Source: Rhabdobacter roseus (GTDB taxonomy: Bacteria; Bacteroidota; Bacteroidia; Cytophagales; Spirosomataceae). From it: 64,000 nucleotides of DNA. This document shows, piece by piece, positions 35,405 to 43,121 of the stretch. The position numbers and the translations under genes are program-made. Positions within the stretch are counted from its first letter, which is position 1, and every line of letters starts with the position of its first letter. The stretch is taken from the NCBI RefSeq assembly GCF_014202275.1, contig NZ_JACHGF010000001.1, forward strand, positions 930,001 through 994,000. Direction: 5' to 3'. The notes under the pieces were generated by a model, which worked only from the letters and a program-made list of their open reading frames with translations, ran no database searches and was not told the origin of the DNA.

Positions 35405-36175
35405 TTACCAGTACTTGCCCCGCCGCCGCGCAAACCAGAAGCCGCGCCACAGGATTTGGGCGTGGTGCAAAAGGGTAGGGGCCAGGCCAAAGTGCCGCCG
35501 AAGTACCCGAAACCGGTCCCAGAGCGAACGCCGGTGCTGCTGCACTGACAGCCCCCCCACCAGGTACCTGCACAGCACGAAGTCGAGGTACTTGACCGAC
35601 TGCGCGCGTTTGAGGCATTCGATCTCCCAGTCGAGGTCGGCGCTGAGGTTGGTGATGTCGTAGACGGGTGCGAGGCTGTGCCGAACAATAAACGCCTGGT
35701 GGCAGACCTTCATGCCCAGGGCGAGGTCGCGCCAGTGGAGGTGGTGCGGCAGCGTATGGGGCGTGTACTGGCTGCGCAGGCCCACGGGAGTGCCGTCGTC
35801 CCGCACGAGCAAGGCATCGCTGTAGTAGGCGTCGGCGGGAGTTTGAAAAGCCTCCAGGAGCCGTCGAAGTACCTGGTCGTCGTGGATTTCGTCGCCCGCG
35901 TTCAGAAACCACAGGTACGTGCCGGTGGCCCTTTGCTGGCCTTTGTTCATGGCATCATAAAGGCCGCGGTCGGGCTCCGAGACGATGCCGCTCAGCAGGC
36001 CGGGGTACTTTTGGGCCAGTGCCAGGGTACCGTCCGTGGAGGCGCCATCCACCAGCAGGTACTCCACTTCCGCCGGGGCCGCCAGGTACCTGAGCGCGCG
36101 CTGCACGCTTAGGAGCGTGCGCTCCAGGTAGCGCTCGGCGTTGTAGGTAATGGTGATGAGGGTCAGTAGCGGCAT
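35405..36175 (-). CDS. glycosyltransferase family 2
   Basis: A 256-residue GT-A fold enzyme transferring a sugar from a nucleotide donor. LTLITITYNAERYLERTLLS is the GT2 opening, LLVDGASTDGTLALA the nucleotide-binding strand, SEPDRGLYDAMNKG the family-typical segment and WFLNAGDEIHDD the DxD-equivalent metal site. The acceptor is unknown. It lies beside a GT4 gene on the same strand, separated by 99 bases, both probably acting in surface polysaccharide synthesis. Confidence 0.9.
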   Translation of the reverse strand: MPLLTLITITYNAERYLERTLLSVQRALRYLAAPAEVEYLLVDGASTDGTLALAQKYPGLLSGIVSEPDRGLYDAMNKGQQRATGTYLWFLNAGDEIHDDQVLRRLLEAFQTPADAYYSDALLVRDDGTPVGLRSQYTPHTLPHHLHWRDLALGMKVCHQAFIVRHSLAPVYDITNLSADLDWEIECLKRAQSVKYLDFVLCRYLVGGLSVQQHRRSLWDRFRVLRRHFGLAPTLLHHAQILWRGFWFARRRGKYW

Positions 36176-36274
36176 GGCGGTATGTAAAAAAGTACCTTCG
36201 GTTCAAAAATATAAAGTACCTGGCGAAAGGGGAGGGTTCCTTTTTCGATTTTGGGAAAAATAAAAGTACCTCTT

Positions 36275-37519
36275 TTACCGCAACGATTGGTACAGCTCCC
36301 TGAACTGCCCGGCCACCACGGGGTAGCTCCAGGTATCGACGGCCCGCTGGCGGGCGGCTTCCCGAAGGCGGCCGGAAGGTACCTCCCCAAGTACCCAGTC
36401 GATGCCCCGCGCCAGGTCGGTGGCGGAGGTACTTTGGACCAAGTACCCGTCGTGCCGGTGCCGGATCTGCTCCGGAATACCGCCCGTGCCGAAGCCCACC
36501 ACCGGCGTACCGCAGGCCATGGCTTCCAGGATGGTGTTGGGGTAGTTGTCTTCCAGCGAAGGGACCACCAGCAGATCGGCGGCGTTGTAGGCCGCCACGA
36601 TGTCGGCTTCGTGGGTCAAAGTACCCAGGTCCCGCACGGGTAGGTCCAGCTGCGCGAGGGCTTCGGGCTGAGATTTCCCAAATACCAGTACCTCTAGCTC
36701 CGAGGCGGGGTACTTGAGCAGCCGGAGCGCGTCGCGAAAGTAGGCAAAACCCTTGCGCGGATCTTGCGTGTTGGCACCGGCAAAGAGAAGGTACTTTTTG
36801 GTGGGTGCTAACCCCAGTTGCTGACGGATTTGGGCGCGGTCCATAGGCCGGAAAAGCGCGGTGTCCAGCGGGTTGGGAAGTACCCGTACGGGCCGATGCT
36901 GGCTCAGGGGCGCTTTTTGTACCAAACTACCCAGCCACTGGCTCGGCGATACGTAGGTGATCGGAGCCGCGGCCCAGCGTTTTTTCTTTTCTTCAAACAC
37001 CCGGTATGACAGGTCGTGCTCGCCGGGACGGCGCAGGTAGGGGCACTGCTGGCAGTGGGTCAGGTACCTTTCGCAGCCGCGGCTGTAGTGGCAGCCGCCC
37101 GTAAAAGCCCACATGTCGTGCAGGGTCCAGACGATGGGCTTGCCCAGGGCAAAGAGTTTTTCCAGCGATTTCAGGGATAAAAAACCAAAATTGACCCAGT
37201 GGAGGTGCAGCAGGTCAGCGTGCTGCACGAGCGGATGCTGGCTCAGGTCGGCCCCGACGCGGGCGGGCGAAAACGCAAAGCGGACGCTTTTGTCCTTCTC
37301 GTGGGGCAGAAAGTACAGCCGCTCGGCCACGAAGCGTCCCCACGCCCTCCGCCGCTGCCAGGTACTTTCGGCCAGGGCCGAGGTACCGGCCTCCGGGCTC
37401 GTGAGCGTGTGCACCAGCAGGTGCGAGTCGACGCCTGCCTGCCGCAGGGCCCGGTGCAGGCGCGTGGCGGCCACGGCGGCACCGCCTTCGCGCTGAAAAG
37501 TACTTAAATGAAGAATCAT
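36275..37519 (-). CDS. glycosyltransferase family 4 (GT-B)
   Basis: A 414-residue GT-B enzyme. The N-terminal domain opens LHLSTFQREGGAAVAATRLH with the acceptor-side LHLHWVNFGFL and WTLHDMWAFTGGCHYS. A cysteine cluster follows (CERYLTHCQQCPYL), as in WcaC/RfaB-like enzymes. The C-terminal donor domain has YLLFAGANTQDPRKGF and the EX7E-like SLEDNYPNTILEAMACGTPV. The coding region is the densest place in the window for the RRGTACYY motif (14 copies in 1.34 kb with flanks). Its 5' end is partly repeated in the repeat copies at 39.7 and 40.7 kb. Confidence 0.9.
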   Translation of the reverse strand: MILHLSTFQREGGAAVAATRLHRALRQAGVDSHLLVHTLTSPEAGTSALAESTWQRRRAWGRFVAERLYFLPHEKDKSVRFAFSPARVGADLSQHPLVQHADLLHLHWVNFGFLSLKSLEKLFALGKPIVWTLHDMWAFTGGCHYSRGCERYLTHCQQCPYLRRPGEHDLSYRVFEEKKKRWAAAPITYVSPSQWLGSLVQKAPLSQHRPVRVLPNPLDTALFRPMDRAQIRQQLGLAPTKKYLLFAGANTQDPRKGFAYFRDALRLLKYPASELEVLVFGKSQPEALAQLDLPVRDLGTLTHEADIVAAYNAADLLVVPSLEDNYPNTILEAMACGTPVVGFGTGGIPEQIRHRHDGYLVQSTSATDLARGIDWVLGEVPSGRLREAARQRAVDTWSYPVVAGQFRELYQSLR

Positions 37520-37538
37520 ACCAAAAACGGGGCGGTAG

Positions 37539-37787
37539 GTTGCCGGGCTAAAAGTACGAAGGATTCGGGGAATGGACGGTATTGCCTATTATTGTGATGA
37601 AAATCGTATACTTTGCTTTCCATAAACGCGGGCCTGGCCGCGTTCTGGCATCCGTAAAAAGTTAATCTTAGCTTTCCCAAGGTACCTTTTAGTATTGAGG
37701 GAGTAAAAAGCCTTCGGGATCGGGTTTGGCAAGTCAAAGACTTGCGTGATTATTTATCACCCGTTTTATAAACTGGCGATAGCGGAG
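37539..37787. repeat. copy A of a dispersed ~250-bp intergenic repeat
   Basis: This segment recurs with high identity at 39775-40038. It begins near GTTGCCGGGCTAAAAGTACG and ends in a hairpin module, CAAGTCAAAGACTTG then CACCCGTTTTATAAACTGG and GCGATAGCGGAG. The terminal hairpin is better preserved in copy D. It is followed directly by an open reading tail that ends at 37873. No transposase is present, so it is non-autonomous or spreads by recombination. Confidence 0.85.
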
Positions 37788-37873
37788 GTACAAGACCTGA
37801 CACCATGCCCGGTACGAATGCGCACTATCCCTTTGATCCGTTTAATAAGAATTACATATGTGGGTGTCGTTAA
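37772..37873 (+). pseudogene. orphan reading-frame tail abutting repeat copy A
   Basis: The frame is open from inside the repeat end to a TAA at 37871-37873 and contains RPDTMPGTNAHYPFDPFN then KNYICGCR. There is no start signal. The tail overlaps the start of the Imm50-like gene by 16 bases, as the 3' ends of polymorphic-toxin genes often do with their immunity genes. It may be the remaining C-terminal scrap of such a toxin. It is short enough that chance cannot be excluded. Confidence 0.35.
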
Positions 37874-38268
37874 TTGAAAGAAGAGAGTCTTTACTGGCCT
37901 TATATCAGGATGAAGTGCCAGGTCTGGAGAATTTATTCCTCCACGAAATTAAGATCACAACCGGTCAAGATCTTATAATCAATATACGGTTCGACCTAAG
38001 GAAGCTTCCAAAGAAAATTCCCAAAAAGTGGTTAGATAGGAGTGTAAATACTGTGCAAATAACTTTGGACTTAGTTCAAGCCAAAATTGAGAAAATAGAT
38101 TTGGAAAAGTCTATTTCCAGTGTTGATAATATTATTATCGAGCAGATCAATGATTATAAACGGCTAATTTTAAGAGATGCCTCGAAGGCAGAAGTGTTAA
38201 CTTTAAGATCAACTTGGATATACCTAAGTTCATTTAGCGGCTATCAAAACACATTAAATTTAAGCTAA
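37858..38268 (+). CDS. Imm50-like immunity protein
   Basis: A 136-residue acidic/hydrophobic cytosolic protein, AT-rich compared with its surroundings. Its pattern fits the Imm50 immunity family as I know it: opening W-x-x-LIERRESLLALYQ, then NLFLHEIKITTGQDLIINI, FDLRKLPKKIPKKW, the NTVQITLDLVQ strand and IIIEQINDYKRLIL. Imm50 proteins neutralise polymorphic toxins and lie directly after the toxin gene. Here only a possible 30-residue tail precedes it, making this an orphan immunity gene. It contains no RRGTACYY motif, consistent with transfer. Confidence 0.6.
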   Translation: MWVSLIERRESLLALYQDEVPGLENLFLHEIKITTGQDLIINIRFDLRKLPKKIPKKWLDRSVNTVQITLDLVQAKIEKIDLEKSISSVDNIIIEQINDYKRLILRDASKAEVLTLRSTWIYLSSFSGYQNTLNLS

Positions 38269-38441
38269 CAGAATCAGATTCTGATTCCGGAACCTAGTTT
38301 TTTAGTTTACCATATTGCTTTTGGTGTTAAGATTACGTATAAGAGTATAGGGGCTTTTGAGGACTGGAGTAAATATAGGTGCGTCTTTCATCTTTTCTTT
38401 TGATGCAAGTATTGGCGTTAGAGCAACTTATAATAAAAATG

Positions 38442-39353
38442 ATGACTAATAGAATTGAAATTAGTAAGTTTGATATAAAAGCTTCCCAAGTCATGACTTG
38501 GGCTTTTACACTATTATTTTTAATTGTTTCTGCGATTATAATATTCTCTTCATTTACATTAAATGGCCTTTTTGTTTTTGTTATAATGGTACTTCTTACT
38601 GCACTAATAAATTATTGGAGTAGTAAAATATGGAACATTTGGCACGAAAATAATTTTTTGTATATCCAAAACATATATACAACACGAAAAATATTTATTA
38701 ATAAGTTTGAAAAAATTGAAATGACAAGTGTTTTAAATAATTTATATACACTCTATTTAAATGACGGAAAAAAGTATCAGTTTAGAATAAAGCCAACGGA
38801 TAATTTAATGTTGTTTTTCAAAACTGATCCACAGTTCTATGCAAAGGAGATGACGAAAGAAATCAACGAATTAAAACGAAATGCAGGAGTTGAACTTAAA
38901 CACGAAAGAGAAAGTCAAGTCATGATTTTAGAATCAAAGTTGAGCTTAGGAGGGATTAAGTATATTCAATTATTAATACTTCTTATTTGTATTTTTTTAA
39001 TAATTATAAATAGTATATTTTTATGGATTAATCCTTCTAATCATATTAAGGCCTTGTTCGTATTGACTTTAGTATTTATTGCCACTCTCAATTATTTTTA
39101 TAGCAAAATTTATGACGTATGTTTAAATAAAAATAGAATAGTATTTAAGAATTTTTATAGAAGTAAAGAAAAGGAAATAAATAGCTTTAAATTATTAAAG
39201 AAATCAAATTATATTCCTTTTTTATATATAGTTGTATTCAATGATAGCCAAGCTTACTTCATTGGTAATATGAAACTTATTTCAAAGGAATTTACTGGTG
39301 GCGTAGTAGAAGATTTGGAAGCCGTTACAATACAATTAAAGGGTTCTTTATAG
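38442..39353 (+). CDS. membrane protein with two tandem TM-hairpin plus PH-like repeats
   Basis: About 303 residues from the ATG at 38442 (MTNRIEISKF); an in-frame start at 38379 would add an unconvincing 21 residues. It is internally duplicated: each half has two transmembrane helices followed by a beta-rich, PH-like ~50-residue segment. Compare SKIWNIWHENNFLYIQNIY with SKIYDVCLNKNRIVFKNFY, and NNLYTLYLNDGKKYQFRI with IPFLYIVVFNDSQAYFIG. Family unknown to me. It is strongly AT-rich and free of the window-wide motif, so probably acquired. Following an immunity gene, it could itself be an immunity protein. Confidence 0.75.
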   Translation: MTNRIEISKFDIKASQVMTWAFTLLFLIVSAIIIFSSFTLNGLFVFVIMVLLTALINYWSSKIWNIWHENNFLYIQNIYTTRKIFINKFEKIEMTSVLNNLYTLYLNDGKKYQFRIKPTDNLMLFFKTDPQFYAKEMTKEINELKRNAGVELKHERESQVMILESKLSLGGIKYIQLLILLICIFLIIINSIFLWINPSNHIKALFVLTLVFIATLNYFYSKIYDVCLNKNRIVFKNFYRSKEKEINSFKLLKKSNYIPFLYIVVFNDSQAYFIGNMKLISKEFTGGVVEDLEAVTIQLKGSL

Positions 39354-39402
39354 TTTATGAACTAGCCACCAAAGGCGCAGCTGATGTTCTATGTTTCGGA
39401 AT

Positions 39403-39717
39403 TTATAGGGCTGCCATGTTAATCAAAAAGAAATCCTTAAATTTCTTTTTGATTAACATGGTGTCAATGATTTTAAAGACAACTATTTTGTCGTCTTCAT
39501 CAAGCTGCTGAATAAGCTGAAACTGGTCCCAGCTACTTTCATGTTCAACGGTTACTTTCTGGGGCAAATCATCATTTGTATTCAATACCTAGTCCACGCT
39601 CATATCCAGGAGTTTGGCCAGTTTCTGTAGTTCCTATACTGACGGTTCCCGTTTCCCATCGGACTACCCGATGCCCAACTCGGCGGCTACCTACTTTTGC
39701 GGCCGTCCTTTATGCAT
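39403..39717 (-). pseudogene. XRE-family regulator interrupted by four in-frame TAG codons
   Basis: Reading from ATG at 39717 the frame gives MHKGRPQK-TAG-VAAELGIG-TAG-SDGKREPSV-TAG-ELQKLAKLLDMSVD-TAG-VLNTNDD and continues uninterrupted to TAA at 39403. The C-terminus (DEDDKIVVFKIIDTMLIKKK then FKDFF) is that of the common Bacteroidota XRE regulators, and the N-terminal part is a helix-turn-helix. Compared with intact relatives about six residues between LGIGxS and GKREPS are missing. All four disruptions are amber codons at places where Gln would be usual. Ordinary decay is the default reading. A partial product could start from TTG at 39585. Confidence 0.7.
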
Positions 39718-39720
39718 TAC

Positions 39721-40038
39721 AAGTTGGTCAGACTATGTCGACTCAGGCGCGTGGCGGCCACGTCGACACCTTAAGTTGCAGGTCTAAATGTACGAAGGAT
39801 TCGGGGAATGGACGGTATTGCCTATTATTGTGGTGAAAATCATATACTTTGCTTTCCATAAATGTGGGCCAAGCCGGGCCTCGCCAGGCCGCGTTCTGGC
39901 ATTCGTAAAAAGTTAATCTTAGCTTTCCCAAAGTACCTTTTAGTATTGAGGGAGTAAAAAGCCTTCGGAATCGGATTTGGCAAGTCAAAGACTTGCATGA
40001 TTATTGATCACCCGTTTTATAAACTGGCGATAGCGGAG
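39721..40038. repeat. copy B of the dispersed repeat, with a remnant of the GT4 5' end
   Basis: 39775-40038 aligns with copy A along its full length with scattered substitutions and one small insertion. The extra left part (39721-39774) is shared with copy C and contains CAGGCGCGTGGCGGCCAC, identical to codons near the start of the GT4 gene at 37.45 kb. It ends in the same GCGATAGCGGAG as copies A and D. Confidence 0.85.
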
Positions 40039-40132
40039 AATCCTGAGTATTGGGGCTGAAGGCGCATTAGGAGTAGGGCTAAGAGGAAACGCAGATATAG
40101 ACGTGAAAATCCCTACAAAAAATGAAAATTAG
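40034..40132 (+). pseudogene. orphan reading-frame tail abutting repeat copy B
   Basis: Directly after the repeat end a frame runs RRILSIGAEGALGVGLRGNA then DIDVKIPTKNEN to TAG at 40130-40132. There is no start. The Gly-rich, protein-like composition suggests the cut-off 3' end of a larger gene, possibly a polymorphic-toxin tail. The next gene converges on it from the minus strand. Confidence 0.35.
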
Positions 40133-40486
40133 TTATGATAGCACTTGCTCCTTATCATCATATATTTTTATGGAAATGACAAAGAAGAAAAGAAGTTTTA
40201 TGACCGCATATCCATAAAATATTTGATCACTTTCGTTTCTAAAAGTTATTTTTTTGAATATTTTAAAGAAGGGAGATGTTCCGTAATTTGTTATGAAAAC
40301 TGAATTTTCCTTATTTAACCCTTCAATTGATTCTGAGGGTTCTATTTTAACAAGAGAATATTTTTTTTCTGCTAATCTTTGCCCTATTTCTTTTGTATAT
40401 ACATTTTGATTTTTACTTTTTACAAAAAAAGCAAATACAATTAAAAATAATATAGACAGAATTAAAAAGGATGATAGTATGATCAT
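40133..40486 (-). CDS. small single-pass membrane protein, function unknown
   Basis: 117 residues, AT-rich. An N-terminal transmembrane helix (IILSSFLILSILFLIVFAFF) is followed by a hydrophilic region (KEIGQRLAEKKYSLVKIEPS) and a hydrophobic C-terminal segment (AVIKLLFFFVISIKIY). I recognise no family. It lies inside the repeat/cassette array between copies B and C, and with its membrane topology could be an immunity-like protein; that is inference from position only. Confidence 0.55.
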   Translation of the reverse strand: MIILSSFLILSILFLIVFAFFVKSKNQNVYTKEIGQRLAEKKYSLVKIEPSESIEGLNKENSVFITNYGTSPFFKIFKKITFRNESDQIFYGYAVIKLLFFFVISIKIYDDKEQVLS

Positions 40487-40502
40487 AATATAAGTGTTTA
40501 GG

Positions 40503-40524
40503 CCCTCAGAAGTGAGGGTTTTTT
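40503..40524 (+). terminator. rho-independent terminator on the plus strand
   Basis: CCCTCA (40503-40508) pairs with TGAGGG (40513-40518) around GAAG and is followed by six Ts. No intact plus-strand gene ends nearby, so it may belong to the truncated gene whose tail ends at 40132 or be carried in with the cassette. Confidence 0.6.
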
Positions 40525-40545
40525 GTTACCTAATGGTGTAAATAT

Positions 40546-40698
40546 CTATTGGGCATAAGCCTTTTTAGTTCTAAAATCACGGATGACCATATCCAGGAAA
40601 GTATTGACCACTGAGCGGGTCTCGCCGGTCAACTCTTGGGGCACTTCAAATTTATAGAGCAGTTCCAAATCTTTTACCATCGTCAGACTTTGTTGCAT
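40546..40698 (-). CDS. small ORF of 50 residues in the cassette array
   Basis: ATG at 40698 to TAG at 40546. The product begins MQQSLTMVKDLELLYKFEVP and ends VIRDFRTKKAYAQ; it is helical and charged, with no family I recognise. Its upstream leader (40699-40740) is shared with the region upstream of the XRE pseudogene at 39717, so two different genes sit behind the same duplicated leader. It might be a fragment. Confidence 0.4.
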   Translation of the reverse strand: MQQSLTMVKDLELLYKFEVPQELTGETRSVVNTFLDMVIRDFRTKKAYAQ

Positions 40699-40704
40699 GG
40701 CTCC

Positions 40705-40829
40705 AAGTTGATAAGACTATGTTGACTCAGGCGCGTGGCGGCCACAGCGGCTCCTTAAGTTGCCGGGCTAAAAGTACGAAGGATTCGGGGAATGGAGGGT
40801 ATTGCCTATTATTGTAGTGAAAATCGTAA
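40705..40829. repeat. copy C of the dispersed repeat (left portion only)
   Basis: It matches copy B from AAGTTG(G/A)T through CAGGCGCGTGGCGGCCAC and copy A from GTTGCCGGGCTAAAAGTACG to GTGAAAATCGTA, then stops and passes into the leader of the methyltransferase gene. This copy probably marks the ancestral divergent spacer between the GT4 gene and the methyltransferase, with copies A and B arising from inserted material. Confidence 0.75.
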
Positions 40830-40842
40830 ACGCCAAGTACCC

Positions 40843-41748
40843 ATGACCGTCGAGAAACGAAGCCACGAAGCGCATTCGGGCTGGTATGAAATCCAGTACA
40901 ATTCCCTGGAAGCCCAGGAACGAGCCATCGAAACCTGGAAACGGGGCCGGGCCGAAGGTACCATCAACAACTGGATCCACCAGCGGCAGCTCCAGCTCAC
41001 GGCCCCGTTTGTGGGTACTTCCCAAAGCTGGCTGACGGTGGGCGACGGCTACGGCTTCGACGCCAACTTCTTTTTTGAGCAGGGGCTCGACGTCACGGCC
41101 ACCGACATCGCGGGTACTTTCCTGCCGCTGGCGCGCACCCACGGGCTCATCGAAAAGTACTCCGTCGAAAACGCCGAGCGGCTGAGCTTTGCCGACGGTA
41201 CCTTCGACTACGTGTTTTGCAAGGAAGCTTACCACCATTTTCCCCGGCCCTACCTGGCCGTGTACGAGATGATCCGGGTGGCGCGCGAGGCGGTGATCCT
41301 GGTGGAGCCTCACGATCCGATCTCCAAAATGCCGCTCCTGCTGGCCCTGCGCAACATCCTGGACCGCTGGGATACGGCCCTGCTGCAGCGCTACTGGAAA
41401 AACCGCTACTCGCACGAGGAGGTAGGCAACTACGTATTTAAGCTCTCGGAGCGCGAAATGGATAAGCTCGCCAACGGCATCGGACTGCCCGCGGTGGCCT
41501 TCAAGGGCATCAACAACAACTACTACCACCCATCCATTGCCCACGAAAGAGCCGACGATTCTTCACCCGCCTTTCGGAAAATCAAGCGCAAACTAGCCCT
41601 GCACGACCTGTTGACGAAGCTCACGCTCATGCCGTCGCAGGTACTTTGTGCGGTTATTTTCAAAAAAATGCCCACCGCTGAGGTACAGCAAGCTATGCAG
41701 CGCGAGGGCTTTGCCTTCCACGTATTTCCGCCCAATCCGTACGCGTAG
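40843..41748 (+). CDS. class I SAM-dependent methyltransferase
   Basis: 301 residues from ATG 40843 (MTVEKRSHEAHSG); the open frame extends back to 40792 but that part lies inside repeat copy C. SAM-binding motif I is WLTVGDGYGFDANFFFEQG, the acidic ribose contact is in VTATDIAG, and motif post-I is FADGTFDYVFCKEAYHHF, as in Methyltransf_11 proteins. The C-terminal ~90 residues form a helical lid. The substrate is unknown; its original place beside two glycosyltransferases suggests modification of a surface glycan. Confidence 0.87.
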   Translation: MTVEKRSHEAHSGWYEIQYNSLEAQERAIETWKRGRAEGTINNWIHQRQLQLTAPFVGTSQSWLTVGDGYGFDANFFFEQGLDVTATDIAGTFLPLARTHGLIEKYSVENAERLSFADGTFDYVFCKEAYHHFPRPYLAVYEMIRVAREAVILVEPHDPISKMPLLLALRNILDRWDTALLQRYWKNRYSHEEVGNYVFKLSEREMDKLANGIGLPAVAFKGINNNYYHPSIAHERADDSSPAFRKIKRKLALHDLLTKLTLMPSQVLCAVIFKKMPTAEVQQAMQREGFAFHVFPPNPYA

Positions 41749-41831
41749 GGGGTACTTTGGTTGCTATAAACGAATGGATGGCTAGGCGTAGTGATGTCCA
41801 GTATTACGTTTGGTGGTTGTTTTCAAACTCC

Positions 41832-41992
41832 AAAGTACCTTTTTAAGGAAGTAAAAGCCGTTGAGTTCGGGTTAGGTCTGGCTTTGCAAGTCAAAGACTT
41901 GCGTGATTATTTATCACCAGTTTTATAAACTGACGATAGCGGAGACTTGCGTGATTATTGCTCACCTGTTTTATAAACGGGTGATAGCGGAG
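41832..41992. repeat. copy D of the dispersed repeat with duplicated terminal module
   Basis: It matches the right half of copies A/B from AAAGTACCTTTT onward. The end module CTTGCGTGATTATT...GATAGCGGAG occurs twice in tandem. The second copy is a near-perfect hairpin, CTCACCTGTTTTATAAACGGGTGAT. The gap 41749-42179 also holds a TTTATAG-family boundary at 41764 and the orphan tail that follows. Confidence 0.75.
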
Positions 41993-42106
41993 AGAACTTT
42001 TAATTTTGGAATTGACCCAGCGGGTGGAATTTTTAATAAATTAGGACTTGAATTTGGTAGTTCTGCGGAGACTTCAGAGGCCAGTCCTGTAACAAGAAAA
42101 AGATAA
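41993..42106 (+). pseudogene. orphan reading-frame tail abutting repeat copy D
   Basis: After the repeat end the frame reads RTFNFGIDPAGGIFNKLGLE then FGSSAETSEASPVTRKR to TAA at 42104-42106. It resembles the extreme C-terminus of a larger protein and has no start of its own; the open frame upstream runs through the repeat. A lipoprotein gene starts 73 bases downstream, the place an immunity gene would occupy. Confidence 0.4.
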
Positions 42107-42179
42107 GAAGGGCCGGGTGCACTTGGGAGTGAGTCCGTCGGTGTAATTACGCTTATCAATTTAAGCTTGCTCAAATAAA

Positions 42180-43097
42180 ATGATGAATCATATTCGCGTA
42201 CTCTTATTAGCAATAGGCTTGGTGGCTTTTGGTTGCCAAAAGAACGTCGATCCTGTCGAAGTGACTCATTTTTTTATCGATGAGGAAGAACAGCCTATTT
42301 TAAGAGAATCAATTGGAGTATCGGAAGGTTGTGGTGGGTTTCTTTTACAAAGTATCGACTTTAATAACACCTTGTTCATTTATAATTTAAGAATTCAATT
42401 AACGCCTACGGGACGATTAGTCGCTATGGGGCTTAGAACTAGAGAAGGCGAAAGATACGAAATCCAATCATTTAACTCCTCAGATTTTGTTAACGTTTCT
42501 GAATTTAATTATGATAAGGTCAGAAAAGAAGTTTCATTCTCTGTGGCTGGCAAGTTATTTTCATCCTCATTAAATAAATCGATTAATATCTCGGGTCATT
42601 TTGAGAAATTAGCTGTAAAAACGTATGAATGCAATAAAGAAAGCAGTACATTTTTGGGTGAACTACAAGGGGCTAGCGAATCTTTTTTGACAGAAACACT
42701 ATCTAGCACTTCAGCTATTCGTAGCACTCTCGGAGAAAATGCACAGGTCACGTATTTGCAGAACTTTTTATTGACTAATGCACTTAGTTTGCACTTTGAA
42801 TCACCGGTTAGTTACAAGAACCTACCCGTAGGTACCTATACGTTAGGCCAGCCAGATGCAATAACGGTTTCTTTAAAAGAGTATAAAGGATTGTCCAATC
42901 CTATTACGTTTAATTCGTACGTTAGGAATGATTGGAGGGATTTTAAAGTGGAAGGATCGCTAACAATTTCCCGGCAATATGTAGTAAATGGTACCTCTTA
43001 TACGGAAGGAACAATCAGTTTTCAGGCAGATAACGAATCGGACCATGTTCGGTACGTGCTAAGCAAAGGCGATTTTACTCTGCTAAATTTAGATTAG
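42180..43097 (+). CDS. lipoprotein of unknown function
   Basis: 305 residues with lipobox LLAIGLVAFGC (Cys20). The mature protein is beta-rich without a domain I recognise; it contains EGCGGFLLQSIDFNN and a repeated pattern of strands with 'S.N.S' turns, and a late strand GTISFQADNESDHVRYVL. It is AT-rich, with a single full RRGTACYY copy, and lies next to an orphan tail and repeat copy D, so it is likely part of the acquired material. A protective (immunity) role would fit its position but nothing in the sequence proves it. Confidence 0.75.
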   Translation: MMNHIRVLLLAIGLVAFGCQKNVDPVEVTHFFIDEEEQPILRESIGVSEGCGGFLLQSIDFNNTLFIYNLRIQLTPTGRLVAMGLRTREGERYEIQSFNSSDFVNVSEFNYDKVRKEVSFSVAGKLFSSSLNKSINISGHFEKLAVKTYECNKESSTFLGELQGASESFLTETLSSTSAIRSTLGENAQVTYLQNFLLTNALSLHFESPVSYKNLPVGTYTLGQPDAITVSLKEYKGLSNPITFNSYVRNDWRDFKVEGSLTISRQYVVNGTSYTEGTISFQADNESDHVRYVLSKGDFTLLNLD

Positions 43098-43121
43098 TAT
43101 TCGAAGCGGGTACTTTGGTTT

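Noticed and set aside
37539-37787. Insertion sequence
   Set aside because: No transposase frame and no terminal inverted repeats at the ends of the unit; only an internal hairpin module.
41903-42106. Plus-strand frame of 67 codons as an independent gene
   Set aside because: Its first half is the duplicated hairpin module of repeat copy D; only the tail from 41993 looks like protein, so it is listed as an orphan tail.
37539-42106. CRISPR array
   Set aside because: The repeats are 125-320 bp, imperfect and separated by genes of different sizes, not short repeats with uniform spacers.
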